A stretch of DNA of 64,000 bases, from NCBI GenBank assembly GCA_943789505.1, contig CALSUJ010000001.1, forward strand, positions 1 through 64,000. Direction: 5' to 3'. The notes beneath the pieces were generated by a model. That model did no database searches. It was not told the origin of the DNA and was given only the letters and a program-made list of their open reading frames with translations. The position numbers were made by a program, and so were the translations under genes. Positions 26,403 to 35,545 of this stretch are shown one piece after another (position 1 is the first letter of the stretch; each line of letters starts with the position of its first letter). This stretch comes from an uncultured Flavobacteriales bacterium. GTDB lineage: Bacteria; Bacteroidota; Bacteroidia; Flavobacteriales; BACL11.

Positions 26403-29400
26403 TAATATACCTTCATCCTTCACATCAAAACAAAAGGTTAATTTACAATCATCTACTTCTTATGAGTGGTCAATTCGTTCTGCTTGTAGTTCAGATACAT
26501 CTAGTTCCTCTGCTTGGTCAAGTATTCAATCTTTTAGTACACTTGCACCTTGTATAGTACCTGTTAATACTTTAACAAGTAGTATTACACTTAGTGGTGC
26601 TAGTTTAGGATGGGATGCTGTTGCTGGTTCATATGGTTATTCTGTACGTTACAAAGGGGTTTCACAGCCATGGTCAGCATGGACAACAGTTGTTGTTACT
26701 AGTAATGCTTATGTATTGAGTGGTTTAGCTTCAGGTTCTACTTATCATTGGCAAGTTAAAAGTATCTGTGATTCTACAGGAATTAATTCATCTGCATTTA
26801 GTGGGTATAATACTTTCACTTTAGGTTCTTGTAATGCTTCATTAAACATTAGTCAGACTAATGTTGGATGTTTTGGTGGTAATGATGGAGCTCTTGATTT
26901 ATCAGTAAGTGGTGGTAGTGGTTCATTCTCTTATTTATGGAGTGATGGTTCTACTACTGAAGATCTTGATTCTTTATCTGCAGGTACTTATAGTGTAACG
27001 GTTACTGATAATAATACATGTCAATATACTGCTACTTATATTATTACTGAGCCAGCTTCAGCCTTTAGTGTTTCGATTATTGCTTCAGGTAATCCAACTA
27101 TATGTTTAGGCGAGAGTGTAACCTTGAGTATGAATAGTTGGTCTCCAGCAAATAGTATTTACCAGTGGAGTGATTTAAATGGCGCTATTTCTGGTGCAAA
27201 TTCTTCTACATATACAACTTCTGTATCGGGTACTTATAGTTTAACAGTTACTAATCCAGCTGGATGTATAGCTGTTTCAAATGGAATCGCAATTACAGTA
27301 TTGAGTACTGCAGTACCTTCTTCATTATTCACTTCTAACATACAGTTAGATAAAGCGACTATGAATTGGGGTTCCGTTGTGAATGCTCATAAGTATCATA
27401 TTCGTATGCGAGTTCAGGGAACTACTTCTTGGTCAATATTTATTAATAATATACCTTCATCCTTCACATCAAAACAAAAGGTTAATTTACAATCAGCTAC
27501 CGCTTATGAGTGGTCAATTCGTTCTGCTTGTAGTTCAGATACATCTAGTTCCTCTGCTTGGTCAAGTATTCAATCTTTTAGTACACTTGCACCTTGTATA
27601 GTACCTGTTAATACTTTAACAAGTAGTATTACACTTAGTGGTGCTAGTTTAGGATGGGATGCTGTTGCTGGTTCATATGGTTATTCTGTACGTTACAAAG
27701 GGGTTTCACAGCCATGGTCAGCATGGACAACAGTTGTTGTTACTAGTAATGCTTATGTATTGAGTGGTTTAGCTTCAGGTTCTACTTATCATTGGCAAGT
27801 TAAAAGTATCTGTGATTCTACAGGAATTAATTCATCTGCATTTAGTGGGTATAATACTTTCACTTTAGGTTCTTGTAATGCTTCATTAAACATTAGTCAG
27901 ACTAATGTTGGATGTTTTGGTGGTAATGATGGAGCTCTTGATTTATCAGTAAGTGGTGGTAGTGGTTCATTCTCTTATTTATGGAGTGATGGTTCTACTA
28001 CTGAAGATCTTGATTCTTTATCTGCAGGTACTTATAGTGTAACGGTTACTGATAATAATACATGTCAATATACTGCTACTTATATTATTACTGAGCCAGC
28101 TTCAGCCTTTAGTGTTTCGATTATTGCTTCAGGTAATCCAACTATATGTTTAGGCGAGAGTGTAACCTTGAGTATGAATAGTTGGTCTCCAGCAAATAGT
28201 ATTTACCAGTGGAGTGATTTAAATGGCGCTATTTCTGGTGCAAATTCTTCTACATATACAACTTCTGTATCGGGTACTTATAGTTTAACAGTTACTAATC
28301 CAGCTGGATGTATAGCTGTTTCAAATGGAATCGCAATTACAGTATTGAGTACTGCAGTACCTTCTTCATTATTCACTTCTAACATACAGTTAGATAAAGC
28401 GACTATGAATTGGGGTTCCGTTGTGAATGCTCATAAGTATCATATTCGTATGCGAGTTCAGGGAACTTCTTCTTGGTCAATATTTATTAATAATATACCT
28501 TCATCCTTCACATCAAAACAAAAGGTTAATTTACAATCAGCTACCGCTTATGAGTGGTCAATTCGTTCTGCTTGTAGTTCAGATACATCTAGTTCCTCTG
28601 CTTGGTCAAGTATTCAATCTTTTAGTACACTTGCACCTTGTATAGTACCTGTTAATACTTTAACAAGTAGTATTACACTTAGTGGTGCTAGTTTAGGATG
28701 GGATGCTGTTGCTGGTTCATATGGTTATTCTGTACGTTACAAAGGGGTTTCACAGCCATGGTCAGCATGGACAACAGTTGTTGTTACTAGTAATGCTTAT
28801 GTATTGAGTGGTTTAGCTTCAGGTTCTACTTATCATTGGCAAGTTAAAAGTATCTGTGATTCTACAGGAATTAATTCATCTGCATTTAGTGGGTATAATA
28901 CTTTCACTTTAGGTTCTTGTAATGCTTCATTAAACATTAGTCAGACTAATGTTGGATGTTTTGGTGGTAATGATGGAGCTCTTGATTTATCAGTAAGTGG
29001 TGGTAGTGGTTCATTCTCTTATTTATGGAGTGATGGTTCTACTACTGAAGATCTTGATTCTTTATCTGCAGGTACTTATAGTGTAACGGTTACTGATAAT
29101 AATACATGTCAATATACTGCTACTTATATTATTACTGAGCCAGCTTCAGCCTTTAGTGTTTCGATTATTGCTTCAGGTAATCCAACTATATGTTTAGGCG
29201 AGAGTGTAACCTTGAGTATGAATAGTTGGTCTCCAGCAAACAGTATTTACCAGTGGAGTGATTTAAATGGCGCTATTTCTGGTGCAAATTCTTCTACATA
29301 TACAACTTCTGTATCGGGTACTTATAGTTTAACAGTTACTAATCCAGCTGGATGTATAGCTGTTTCAAATGGAATCGCAATTACAGTATTGAGTACTGCA

Positions 29401-29667
29401 GTACCTTCTTCATTATTCACTTCTAACATACAGTTAGATAAAGCGACTATGAATTGGGGTTCCGTTGTGAATGCTCATAAGTATCATATTCGTATGCGAG
29501 TTCAGGGAACTTCTTCTTGGTCAATATTTATTAATAATATACCTTCATCCTTCACATCAAAACAAAAGGTTAATTTACAATCAGCTACCGCTTATGAGTG
29601 GTCAATTCGTTCTGCTTGTAGTTCAGATACATCTAGTTCCTCTGCTTGGTCAAGTATTCAATCTTTT
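26022..29667 (+). repeat. Three and a half tandem 1044-bp (348-aa) modules
   Basis: Copies begin near 26025, 27070, 28114 and 29158; the fourth stops being homologous at 29667. Copy 1 is 1045 bp because of one extra C and also differs around 26339-26360 and 26448-26460; copies 2 to 4 are nearly identical. Each module combines an Ig-like part, two FN3-like parts (EWSIRSACSSDTS, YHWQVKSICDSTG) and an SprB-like part (GCFGGNDGALDLSVSGGSGS). Confidence 0.95.
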
Positions 29668-30534
29668 GCGACTTTAACTACATGTACTGCTCCATTAAAC
29701 ATGACTACCACAGCAATCGGTTTAACAGATGCTACTTTAGGTTGGGATGTATCGCCTGGAGCTTTGGGTTATATAGTAAGATACAAGCTGGTAAACCAAG
29801 GTTGGGGAACATTTACTTATGATACTATAAATACTAATTCACTTGTTTTATCTTCTTTATTACCAGGGACAGCTTATCATTGGCAAGTGAAGAGTGCGTG
29901 TGATTCTAATGGTAGTAACAATTCTGGATTTTCAAGTTTTGATGTATTTAATACAGTTAATGGATGTGTTCCACCAACTAATATGATTGTTGATTCTATT
30001 ACAACATCATCAGCTGCATTGAGTTGGGATCCAAATCCTGTTGCATTTTCTTACAGACTTATGTATTTAGTAGTCGGCGCACCATGGAATACAAGAATTG
30101 ACACCACAATCACTCCTGGATTAAATGATCTTACGTTATCAGGGTTAATTTCAAATGAGAATTATCGTTTTAGGATTAGAACAATTTGTGATTCTTTAGG
30201 AAGTTATAATTCTGCTTGGACTGGATGGGATACTCTTACAACACTATCAAGTATCAGGGTTACTGCTGGAGATATTGAGTTAGGTGAAAATTTAAACATA
30301 TACCCTAATCCAACAAGAGGACTATTTAATATTAGCTTTATGGCTGAAAAAGTAGATGATTTTGAAATTATCATAGTTGATGCATTTGGTAAATTAGGGT
30401 ATCAGGAAGATAAACAAGCCTTTATTGGAGAGTATACTAAACAAATTGATTTATCTGAATTCCCTAGAGGTATTTATATGCTTCAGATTAGGACGGGGAA
30501 CTCATTTGTTAGTAAAAGAATTGTCTTGCAGTAA
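26338..30534 (+). CDS. Giant secreted repeat protein, C-terminal fragment with T9SS type A sorting domain
   Basis: A 1398-residue frame whose first ~20 residues are out of frame; the true reading resumes at FINNIPSS near 26397. It contains most of the 348-residue modules, two further non-identical FN3-like domains (about residues 1110-1310 of the frame) and ends with a Por secretion tail: LNIYPNPTRGLFNISF, then IVDAFGKLGY, LSEFPRGIYMLQI and the final KRIVLQ. That tail directs export and cell-surface attachment by the type IX secretion system. The stop at 30534 is the real end of the gene. A ligand or surface is not evident, so adhesin is inference from architecture. Confidence 0.85.
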   Translation: MHIIMIYVCEFRELLLGQYFINNIPSSFTSKQKVNLQSSTSYEWSIRSACSSDTSSSSAWSSIQSFSTLAPCIVPVNTLTSSITLSGASLGWDAVAGSYGYSVRYKGVSQPWSAWTTVVVTSNAYVLSGLASGSTYHWQVKSICDSTGINSSAFSGYNTFTLGSCNASLNISQTNVGCFGGNDGALDLSVSGGSGSFSYLWSDGSTTEDLDSLSAGTYSVTVTDNNTCQYTATYIITEPASAFSVSIIASGNPTICLGESVTLSMNSWSPANSIYQWSDLNGAISGANSSTYTTSVSGTYSLTVTNPAGCIAVSNGIAITVLSTAVPSSLFTSNIQLDKATMNWGSVVNAHKYHIRMRVQGTTSWSIFINNIPSSFTSKQKVNLQSATAYEWSIRSACSSDTSSSSAWSSIQSFSTLAPCIVPVNTLTSSITLSGASLGWDAVAGSYGYSVRYKGVSQPWSAWTTVVVTSNAYVLSGLASGSTYHWQVKSICDSTGINSSAFSGYNTFTLGSCNASLNISQTNVGCFGGNDGALDLSVSGGSGSFSYLWSDGSTTEDLDSLSAGTYSVTVTDNNTCQYTATYIITEPASAFSVSIIASGNPTICLGESVTLSMNSWSPANSIYQWSDLNGAISGANSSTYTTSVSGTYSLTVTNPAGCIAVSNGIAITVLSTAVPSSLFTSNIQLDKATMNWGSVVNAHKYHIRMRVQGTSSWSIFINNIPSSFTSKQKVNLQSATAYEWSIRSACSSDTSSSSAWSSIQSFSTLAPCIVPVNTLTSSITLSGASLGWDAVAGSYGYSVRYKGVSQPWSAWTTVVVTSNAYVLSGLASGSTYHWQVKSICDSTGINSSAFSGYNTFTLGSCNASLNISQTNVGCFGGNDGALDLSVSGGSGSFSYLWSDGSTTEDLDSLSAGTYSVTVTDNNTCQYTATYIITEPASAFSVSIIASGNPTICLGESVTLSMNSWSPANSIYQWSDLNGAISGANSSTYTTSVSGTYSLTVTNPAGCIAVSNGIAITVLSTAVPSSLFTSNIQLDKATMNWGSVVNAHKYHIRMRVQGTSSWSIFINNIPSSFTSKQKVNLQSATAYEWSIRSACSSDTSSSSAWSSIQSFATLTTCTAPLNMTTTAIGLTDATLGWDVSPGALGYIVRYKLVNQGWGTFTYDTINTNSLVLSSLLPGTAYHWQVKSACDSNGSNNSGFSSFDVFNTVNGCVPPTNMIVDSITTSSAALSWDPNPVAFSYRLMYLVVGAPWNTRIDTTITPGLNDLTLSGLISNENYRFRIRTICDSLGSYNSAWTGWDTLTTLSSIRVTAGDIELGENLNIYPNPTRGLFNISFMAEKVDDFEIIIVDAFGKLGYQEDKQAFIGEYTKQIDLSEFPRGIYMLQIRTGNSFVSKRIVLQ

Positions 30535-30562
30535 AAGTGTTGCGAGATTAAATAAATCTCCT

Positions 30563-30570
30563 TATATTTG
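30563..30570 (+). promoter_or_regulatory. -7 box of rimP-nusA-infB operon
   Basis: TATATTTG, exact consensus, 64 nt before the rimP ATG. Confidence 0.65.
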
Positions 30571-30595
30571 CAGACGAAAATAGGGAAGGAAAGAG

Positions 30596-30623
30596 GAAGA
30601 GGCTGTTAGCCTCTTCTTTTTTT
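30596..30623 (+). terminator. Terminator-like hairpin in the rimP leader (candidate attenuator)
   Basis: A perfect 9-bp stem GAAGAGGCT / AGCCTCTTC with loop GTT is followed by seven T. It lies after the promoter at 30563 and before the ATG at 30634, so it should stop transcripts from that promoter unless readthrough is regulated. It could also terminate transcription from the giant gene. Confidence 0.75.
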
Positions 30624-30633
30624 ACATAGCATT

Positions 30634-31089
30634 ATGATATCTAAAGAAGAAATAAAAAAAGTAGCTGAACCAAAGATAAAAGAACAGGGTGGTTTCTTTG
30701 TGGATGTGAAAGTGAATACGGCCAATGTTATAACCGTATTTTTTGACAGAATTGAAGGTGTTCAGGTAGAGCATTGTTTGCTAATAAGTAAATATATTGA
30801 GGAACATTTTGATAGAGAAGTGGAAGATTATGAGCTTACTGTTTGTTCTGCTGGGCTAGATAATCCCTTTATGGTTGATGAACAATATCAAAAATATATT
30901 GGGAAAGAGGTTGGTGTTTTGTTAACTAACGGGAAAAGAAAAACAGGTATTATTCTTTCCTATGATGAGTCACTTCTACTTGAAATAGTAAAAAAGAAAA
31001 AAGGAAATAGAAAAGATTATATATTGGAAGAAGTAAGTATTCCAAAAGAAGAAATAAAAGAAACTAAACTTAAAATAAATTTTAAATAA
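30634..31089 (+). CDS. rimP: Ribosome maturation factor RimP
   Basis: A 151-residue protein of standard length. RimP assists 30S subunit assembly. The N-terminal alpha/beta domain contains the family block GVQVEHCLLISKYIEE and VCSAGLDNPF; the C-terminal SH3-like domain starts near YIGKEVGVLL. It opens the conserved rimP-nusA-infB operon, with nusA 5 nt downstream. The leader carries a promoter and a terminator-like hairpin. Confidence 0.95.
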   Translation: MISKEEIKKVAEPKIKEQGGFFVDVKVNTANVITVFFDRIEGVQVEHCLLISKYIEEHFDREVEDYELTVCSAGLDNPFMVDEQYQKYIGKEVGVLLTNGKRKTGIILSYDESLLLEIVKKKKGNRKDYILEEVSIPKEEIKETKLKINFK

Positions 31090-31094
31090 ACAGA

Positions 31095-32336
31095 ATGCAA
31101 GTAGAAAATTTAATTGAATCGTTTTCAGAGTTTAAAGAGGTTAAGAATATTAATCGTGAAACTATGATGAACATCTTGGAGGATGTTTTTAAAACGGTAT
31201 TGACTAAAAAATATGATGAACAAGGAAATTTTGATGTCATTATTAATGTTGATAAAGGTGATTTAGAAATCTGGAGAAACAGAGAAGTAGTTGAAGATGG
31301 AACTGTAGAAATTCCTATTGCACAAATCTCTTTGTCAGATGCTTTGAAAATTGAAGATGATTATGAGGTAGGAGAAGAAGTTTCCGAGCAAGTAAGTTTT
31401 GAATCAGAATTTGGAAGAAGGCAAGTGCTTTCTATTCGCCAGCATTTAATGGCTCGTATTGCGGATCAGCATAGAGATGAGTTAATGAAGCGTTATGAAG
31501 AGAGAATTGGTGAAATTATTCATGGTGAAGTTTACCAAATCTGGAGAAATGAAATTTTACTACAAGATGATGAGGGAAATGATTTATCTTTGCCAAAATT
31601 AGAACAGATTCCAAGGGATTATTTCAAAAAAGGAGAATCGGTAAGAGCAGTGATTAAGGAAGTAAGTCTTAAAAATAATAAAGCAAATATTGTTCTTTCT
31701 CGTATTGCTCCAGAGTTTATTGAGCGTTTATTTGAACAAGAGGTTCCAGAGGTGTTTGATGGTATTATAACTATTAAAAACGTAGTTAGGATTCCTGGTG
31801 AAAGAGCTAAAGTAGCAGTAGAATCGTATGATGATAGAATTGATCCTGTAGGTGCATGTGTAGGTATGAAGGGTTCAAGAATTCATAGTATAGTTCGTGA
31901 GTTGAAGAATGAAAATATTGATGTTGTGAATTATACTGAAAATTCACAATTATTAATTACAAGAGCATTGAATCCGGCAAAAATTACTTCTGTAAAGTTA
32001 GATGATGAAAAAATGAGAGCAAGTGTATTTATGGCTGCTGACCAAGTTTCATTAGCAATTGGTAGGGGAGGACATAACATTAACTTAGCAGGGAAATTAT
32101 CAGGCTATGATATTGATGTATATAGAGATGCTGGTAGCTTTGAAGATGATGTTGCTATTGATGAATTTACAGATGAACTAGAAGCGTGGGTAATTGATGC
32201 TTTAAAAGCGATTGGTTGTGATACCGCTAAAAGTGTACTGGATATTTCAGCAAAAGATTTAGTATTAAGAACAGATTTAGAAATTGAAACTGTAGAAAGT
32301 ATTCTGAGCGTCTTAAGTTCAGAGTTTGAAGATTAA
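31095..32336 (+). CDS. nusA: Transcription termination/antitermination protein NusA
   Basis: A 413-residue protein. The N-terminal RNA-polymerase-binding domain (1-125) is followed by an S1 domain (about 130-200) and two KH domains (DPVGACVGMKGSRI near 255 and LAIGRGGHNINLA near 318). A short helix-hairpin-helix tail ends the protein, without the two acidic repeats of enterobacterial NusA. It modulates pausing, termination and antitermination. It lies between rimP and infB as in most bacteria and could act on the leader hairpin of its own operon. Confidence 0.96.
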   Translation: MQVENLIESFSEFKEVKNINRETMMNILEDVFKTVLTKKYDEQGNFDVIINVDKGDLEIWRNREVVEDGTVEIPIAQISLSDALKIEDDYEVGEEVSEQVSFESEFGRRQVLSIRQHLMARIADQHRDELMKRYEERIGEIIHGEVYQIWRNEILLQDDEGNDLSLPKLEQIPRDYFKKGESVRAVIKEVSLKNNKANIVLSRIAPEFIERLFEQEVPEVFDGIITIKNVVRIPGERAKVAVESYDDRIDPVGACVGMKGSRIHSIVRELKNENIDVVNYTENSQLLITRALNPAKITSVKLDDEKMRASVFMAADQVSLAIGRGGHNINLAGKLSGYDIDVYRDAGSFEDDVAIDEFTDELEAWVIDALKAIGCDTAKSVLDISAKDLVLRTDLEIETVESILSVLSSEFED

Positions 32337-32356
32337 TAAAAAATTAAGATCTAAGT

Positions 32357-34987
32357 ATGTCAGATAAAAAAAGCGTAAGGTTAAATAAGTTAGTTAAGGA
32401 ATTTAATGTCAGTATTGACAGGATATATTCATTTCTAGAGGCAAAAGGTATTGAGGATTTAAAGCCCAATACAAAAGTATCTAATGATATCTATATGGAT
32501 TTGTTAGGTGAATTTGATTCTGAAAAGAAAGCAAAATTATCAGCTGAGTTATTGTCCAAAGAAAATGAGTTAGCTAAAGCTGAAGAAATTATTAAACAGC
32601 AAGAAGCAGAGGAAAAAGCTCAAAAAGAAGCTGAAGAGAAGAAAAAAGTAGAGCTAGAACTCAAAGTAAAGAAAGAAGCTGCTGTTGCTAAACAAGAAAA
32701 AGAAGCTGAAGAGAAAGTAAAAGTTCCTGCTAAAGATGAGATAATTAAAGTAAAAACTACAAAAAAGGAATTAAAAATTCTTGGTAAAGTTGATATTGAG
32801 CCAAAAAAAGCTGTTAAGCCAAAACCAGAAACAACTAAAGTTGTAGTAGAGGATCCAAAGAAAGTAGAAAAAATAGAAGAGCCTAAGAAAGTAGAAGGAA
32901 TTATTAAAGCAACTGCCGGTAAACTTAGAGGTGTTAAAGTAACTGGACAAACTATTGATTTAACTCAATTTAAGAAACCAGAAAAAGTAGAGAAAAAGAA
33001 AAGGGTAAGAATTGTAAAAACCAAGGTTGATCCTAAAAAGTTTAAAAAAGCAGTAAGACCTGTTAAAAAAGTAGTTGAAATATCTCCAGAAGAGGCTCAA
33101 AAAAGAGTAAGAGAAACTTTAGCAAAATTACAAGGAAGAGGAGGGAAAAAATCTTCTGTAAGAAATAGAAAAGATAAAAGACAAGCGCATAGAGATGTTG
33201 CTGATGTTGAAAATCAGGAAAAAGCAGCAGGAGATCAAACAATAAAAATTGCAGAGTTTGCTACGGCAAGCGAGTTAGCAGTTTTAATGAATGTTGCTGT
33301 TACTGAAATTGTAACTACTTGTATGGGCCTTGGTATGATGGTCAGTATGAACCAAAGGTTAGATGCTGAAACAATCCAAATGTTGGTAGAGGATTTCGGA
33401 TTTAAAGTTGAATTTGTAGGAGCTGATGTGCAAGAGTCTATTGAAGAGATTATTGATACTGAAGATCAATTAGAAGCACGTGCTCCTATTATTACAATTA
33501 TGGGACATGTTGATCACGGTAAAACTTCATTGATGGATTACATAAGAGAAACAAATGTAATTGCAGGTGAATCAGGTGGGATTACGCAACATATTGGAGC
33601 GTATGAGGTGACATTGAAAAATGGAAAACAAATTTCATTCTTAGATACTCCAGGGCATGAGGCGTTTACTGCTATGCGAGCTAGGGGAGCAAAAGTTACT
33701 GATATTGTAGTAGTTGTAGTTGCAGCTGATGACAGGGTGATGCCACAGACGAAAGAGGCAATTAGCCATGCTCAAGCGGCTGGTGTACCTATTATCTTTG
33801 CAATTAATAAAATTGATCGACCAACTGCTGATGTAGAAAAAATTAAAGGAGAATTAGCAGAAATGAACCTTCTTGTAGAAGATTGGGGAGGGAAATATCA
33901 ATCGCAAGATATATCAGCTAAGGTGGGAACTGGAGTTCCAGAAATTTTAGAGAAAATTATTTTAGAAGCTGAAATGCTTGACTTAAAAGCAAATCCTAAT
34001 AGAAGTGCACAAGGTACAGTTATTGAAGCATCATTGGATAAAGGAAAAGGTTACTTGTCTACTTTGTTGGTGCAGAAAGGAACATTAAATGTTGGAGATT
34101 ATGTTTTAGCAGGTTCTTATTCAGGAAAAGTAAAAGCCTTATTGGACGAAAGAGGTGAAACACGAAATGATGCAGGACCTTCAACTCCAGTAGTATTATT
34201 AGGTTTAGATGGAGCACCAACAGCAGGAGACGAATTTCATGTTATAGAAAGTGAGCAAGAAGCGAAAAAAATTGCTTCAAGAAGAGCTCAATTACAAAGA
34301 GAGCAAAGTGTAAGAACTCAGAAACACTTAACGCTTGATGAGATTGGAAGAAGAATTGCTTTAGGTGGTTTCCAAGAAATTAATGTGATTATAAAAGGGG
34401 ATGTTGATGGTTCTATTGAAGCATTGTCTGATACTTTGCAACAACTTTCTACTGAGGAGATAAAAGTAAATATTATTCAAAAAGCAGTAGGTCAAATTTC
34501 AGAATCGGATGTGATGTTAGCGGCAGCTTCTGATGCAATTATTATTGGGTTCCAAGTTAGGCCGTCATTAAAGGCGCGTAAATTGGCAGAAGCCGAACAA
34601 ATTGATATTAGATTATATTCTATAATTTATAAAGCAATTGAAGAATTGAAATTGGCAATGGAGGGTATGCTTAGACCTGATGTTGAAGAAAAAATTATTT
34701 GTAATATTGAAATTAGAGAAACCTTTAAGATTTCTAAGATTGGAACTATTGCAGGTTGTATGGTGCTAGACGGTTCATTAACAAGACAAACAGGGGTAAG
34801 ACTTATTCGTGATGGTGTTGTAGTTTACACTGGTAGATTATCATCTTTAAAACGTTTTAAGGATGATGTTAATGAAGTGAAAAAAGGATTTGAATGCGGT
34901 ATGTCAATTGAAAACTTTAATGACCTTAAAGTAGGTGATATTATTGAAGGATATGAAGAGGTAGAAGTAAAAAGAGTATTAAAATAA
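32357..34987 (+). CDS. infB: Translation initiation factor IF-2
   Basis: An 876-residue GTPase that places initiator tRNA on the ribosome. The N-terminal IF2N domain (residues 1-55, [13 protein letters not shown]) is followed by a long Lys/Glu/Ala-rich linker to about 300. The G domain shows G1 GHVDHGKTS near 384, G3 DTPGHEAF near 432 and G4 NKID near 486. Domains II-IV follow to the end. Length is normal for Bacteroidota IF-2. It is the last gene of the operon and converges with the SPOR gene 4 bp away. Confidence 0.97.
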   Translation: MSDKKSVRLNKLVKEFNVSIDRIYSFLEAKGIEDLKPNTKVSNDIYMDLLGEFDSEKKAKLSAELLSKENELAKAEEIIKQQEAEEKAQKEAEEKKKVELELKVKKEAAVAKQEKEAEEKVKVPAKDEIIKVKTTKKELKILGKVDIEPKKAVKPKPETTKVVVEDPKKVEKIEEPKKVEGIIKATAGKLRGVKVTGQTIDLTQFKKPEKVEKKKRVRIVKTKVDPKKFKKAVRPVKKVVEISPEEAQKRVRETLAKLQGRGGKKSSVRNRKDKRQAHRDVADVENQEKAAGDQTIKIAEFATASELAVLMNVAVTEIVTTCMGLGMMVSMNQRLDAETIQMLVEDFGFKVEFVGADVQESIEEIIDTEDQLEARAPIITIMGHVDHGKTSLMDYIRETNVIAGESGGITQHIGAYEVTLKNGKQISFLDTPGHEAFTAMRARGAKVTDIVVVVVAADDRVMPQTKEAISHAQAAGVPIIFAINKIDRPTADVEKIKGELAEMNLLVEDWGGKYQSQDISAKVGTGVPEILEKIILEAEMLDLKANPNRSAQGTVIEASLDKGKGYLSTLLVQKGTLNVGDYVLAGSYSGKVKALLDERGETRNDAGPSTPVVLLGLDGAPTAGDEFHVIESEQEAKKIASRRAQLQREQSVRTQKHLTLDEIGRRIALGGFQEINVIIKGDVDGSIEALSDTLQQLSTEEIKVNIIQKAVGQISESDVMLAAASDAIIIGFQVRPSLKARKLAEAEQIDIRLYSIIYKAIEELKLAMEGMLRPDVEEKIICNIEIRETFKISKIGTIAGCMVLDGSLTRQTGVRLIRDGVVVYTGRLSSLKRFKDDVNEVKKGFECGMSIENFNDLKVGDIIEGYEEVEVKRVLK

Positions 34988-34991
34988 ACTC

Positions 34992-35402
34992 TTAATATTT
35001 TAACTGAGAAAAATTTATAATTTCAGGAACAGGATAAGCACCAGGAAAGTTTTTACTTATCTGGTGTTTTATTTTTATAGCCTCTAGTTTTGTTCTAAAG
35101 TTTCCTACTCTGACTCTATAATAGGGCGCGTCATATTCTAAATAAGCAGGAATTTCAGGATAAAGATTAATGAAATCGATTTTTAATTGCATTATTTCTT
35201 TTTGTTTGGCTTTAAAAAGTAGTTGAACACGCCAACCTTCCACTCCATTTTTGGCTTTTAAAATGTTTTCGTATTTATGAACTAAGGCATCTATTCCTTG
35301 TTCATTTACACTAGTAATCTCTTTGTTCTCATTGAAAGTAGTATCAGTTTGTGCTACTAAAATAAAAGGTAAAGCAATAAATATGAAGAGTATTTTTTTC
35401 AT
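34992..35402 (-). CDS. SPOR domain-containing periplasmic protein
   Basis: A 136-residue protein with a signal peptide (1-18, FIFIALPFILVAQ) and a C-terminal SPOR fold: GWRVQLLF, then a helix, then PYYRVRVGNFRTKLEA near residue 95. SPOR domains bind denuded peptidoglycan glycan strands, often at division sites. It is transcribed divergently from pabB. Its start codon lies only 4 nt after a TATTTTTG box, so the mRNA is predicted to be leaderless. Confidence 0.85.
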   Translation of the reverse strand: MKKILFIFIALPFILVAQTDTTFNENKEITSVNEQGIDALVHKYENILKAKNGVEGWRVQLLFKAKQKEIMQLKIDFINLYPEIPAYLEYDAPYYRVRVGNFRTKLEAIKIKHQISKNFPGAYPVPEIINFSQLKY

Positions 35403-35406
35403 CCCT

Positions 35407-35414
35407 CAAAAATA
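35407..35414 (-). promoter_or_regulatory. -7 box of SPOR gene (leaderless)
   Basis: Minus-strand TATTTTTG ends 4 nt before the ATG at 35402. Confidence 0.6.
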
Positions 35415-35439
35415 TAAAATTAAATGAGTTTGCTTTTCC

Positions 35440-35447
35440 TATTTTTG
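35440..35447 (+). promoter_or_regulatory. -7 box of pabB (leaderless)
   Basis: TATTTTTG ends 4 nt before the GTG at 35452, the start of the reconstructed pabB reading frame. Confidence 0.6.
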
Positions 35448-35451
35448 CAAA

Positions 35452-35532
35452 GTGAGATTCTCGTATACATTTAAGGTTGATAAGCCAAGTGAGTTAATTA
35501 AGTTATTGCTTTATAAAAGCCGGGCTGCTTAA
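35452..35532 (+). other. pabB: 5' end of pabB in a different frame (frameshifted)
   Basis: From the GTG at 35452 the frame reads V/M-RFSYTFKVDKPSELIKLLLYK, like the N-terminus of Bacteroidota aminodeoxychorismate synthase, then runs into a TAA at 35530. One base too many in the A run at 35515-35518 would join it to AGLLNYISILDSN in the frame of the main gene. Confidence 0.65.
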
Positions 35533-35545
35533 TTATATTAGTATT

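Noticed and set aside
27383-29677. Three near-identical small open frames of 68-72 codons inside the 1044-bp modules
   Set aside because: They are out-of-frame shadows copied with the module; the in-frame translation is the continuous Ig/FN3/SprB-like protein.
17147-30534. Diversity-generating retroelement target or other mobile-element cargo
   Set aside because: No reverse transcriptase, template repeat, transposase or integrase is seen in the window; the variation is limited to a few bases.
17147-30534. Horizontally acquired giant gene
   Set aside because: Its T9SS tail, AT-rich base use and codon style match the neighbouring Bacteroidota genes; no flanking att-like repeats were found beside the tRNA-Gln upstream.
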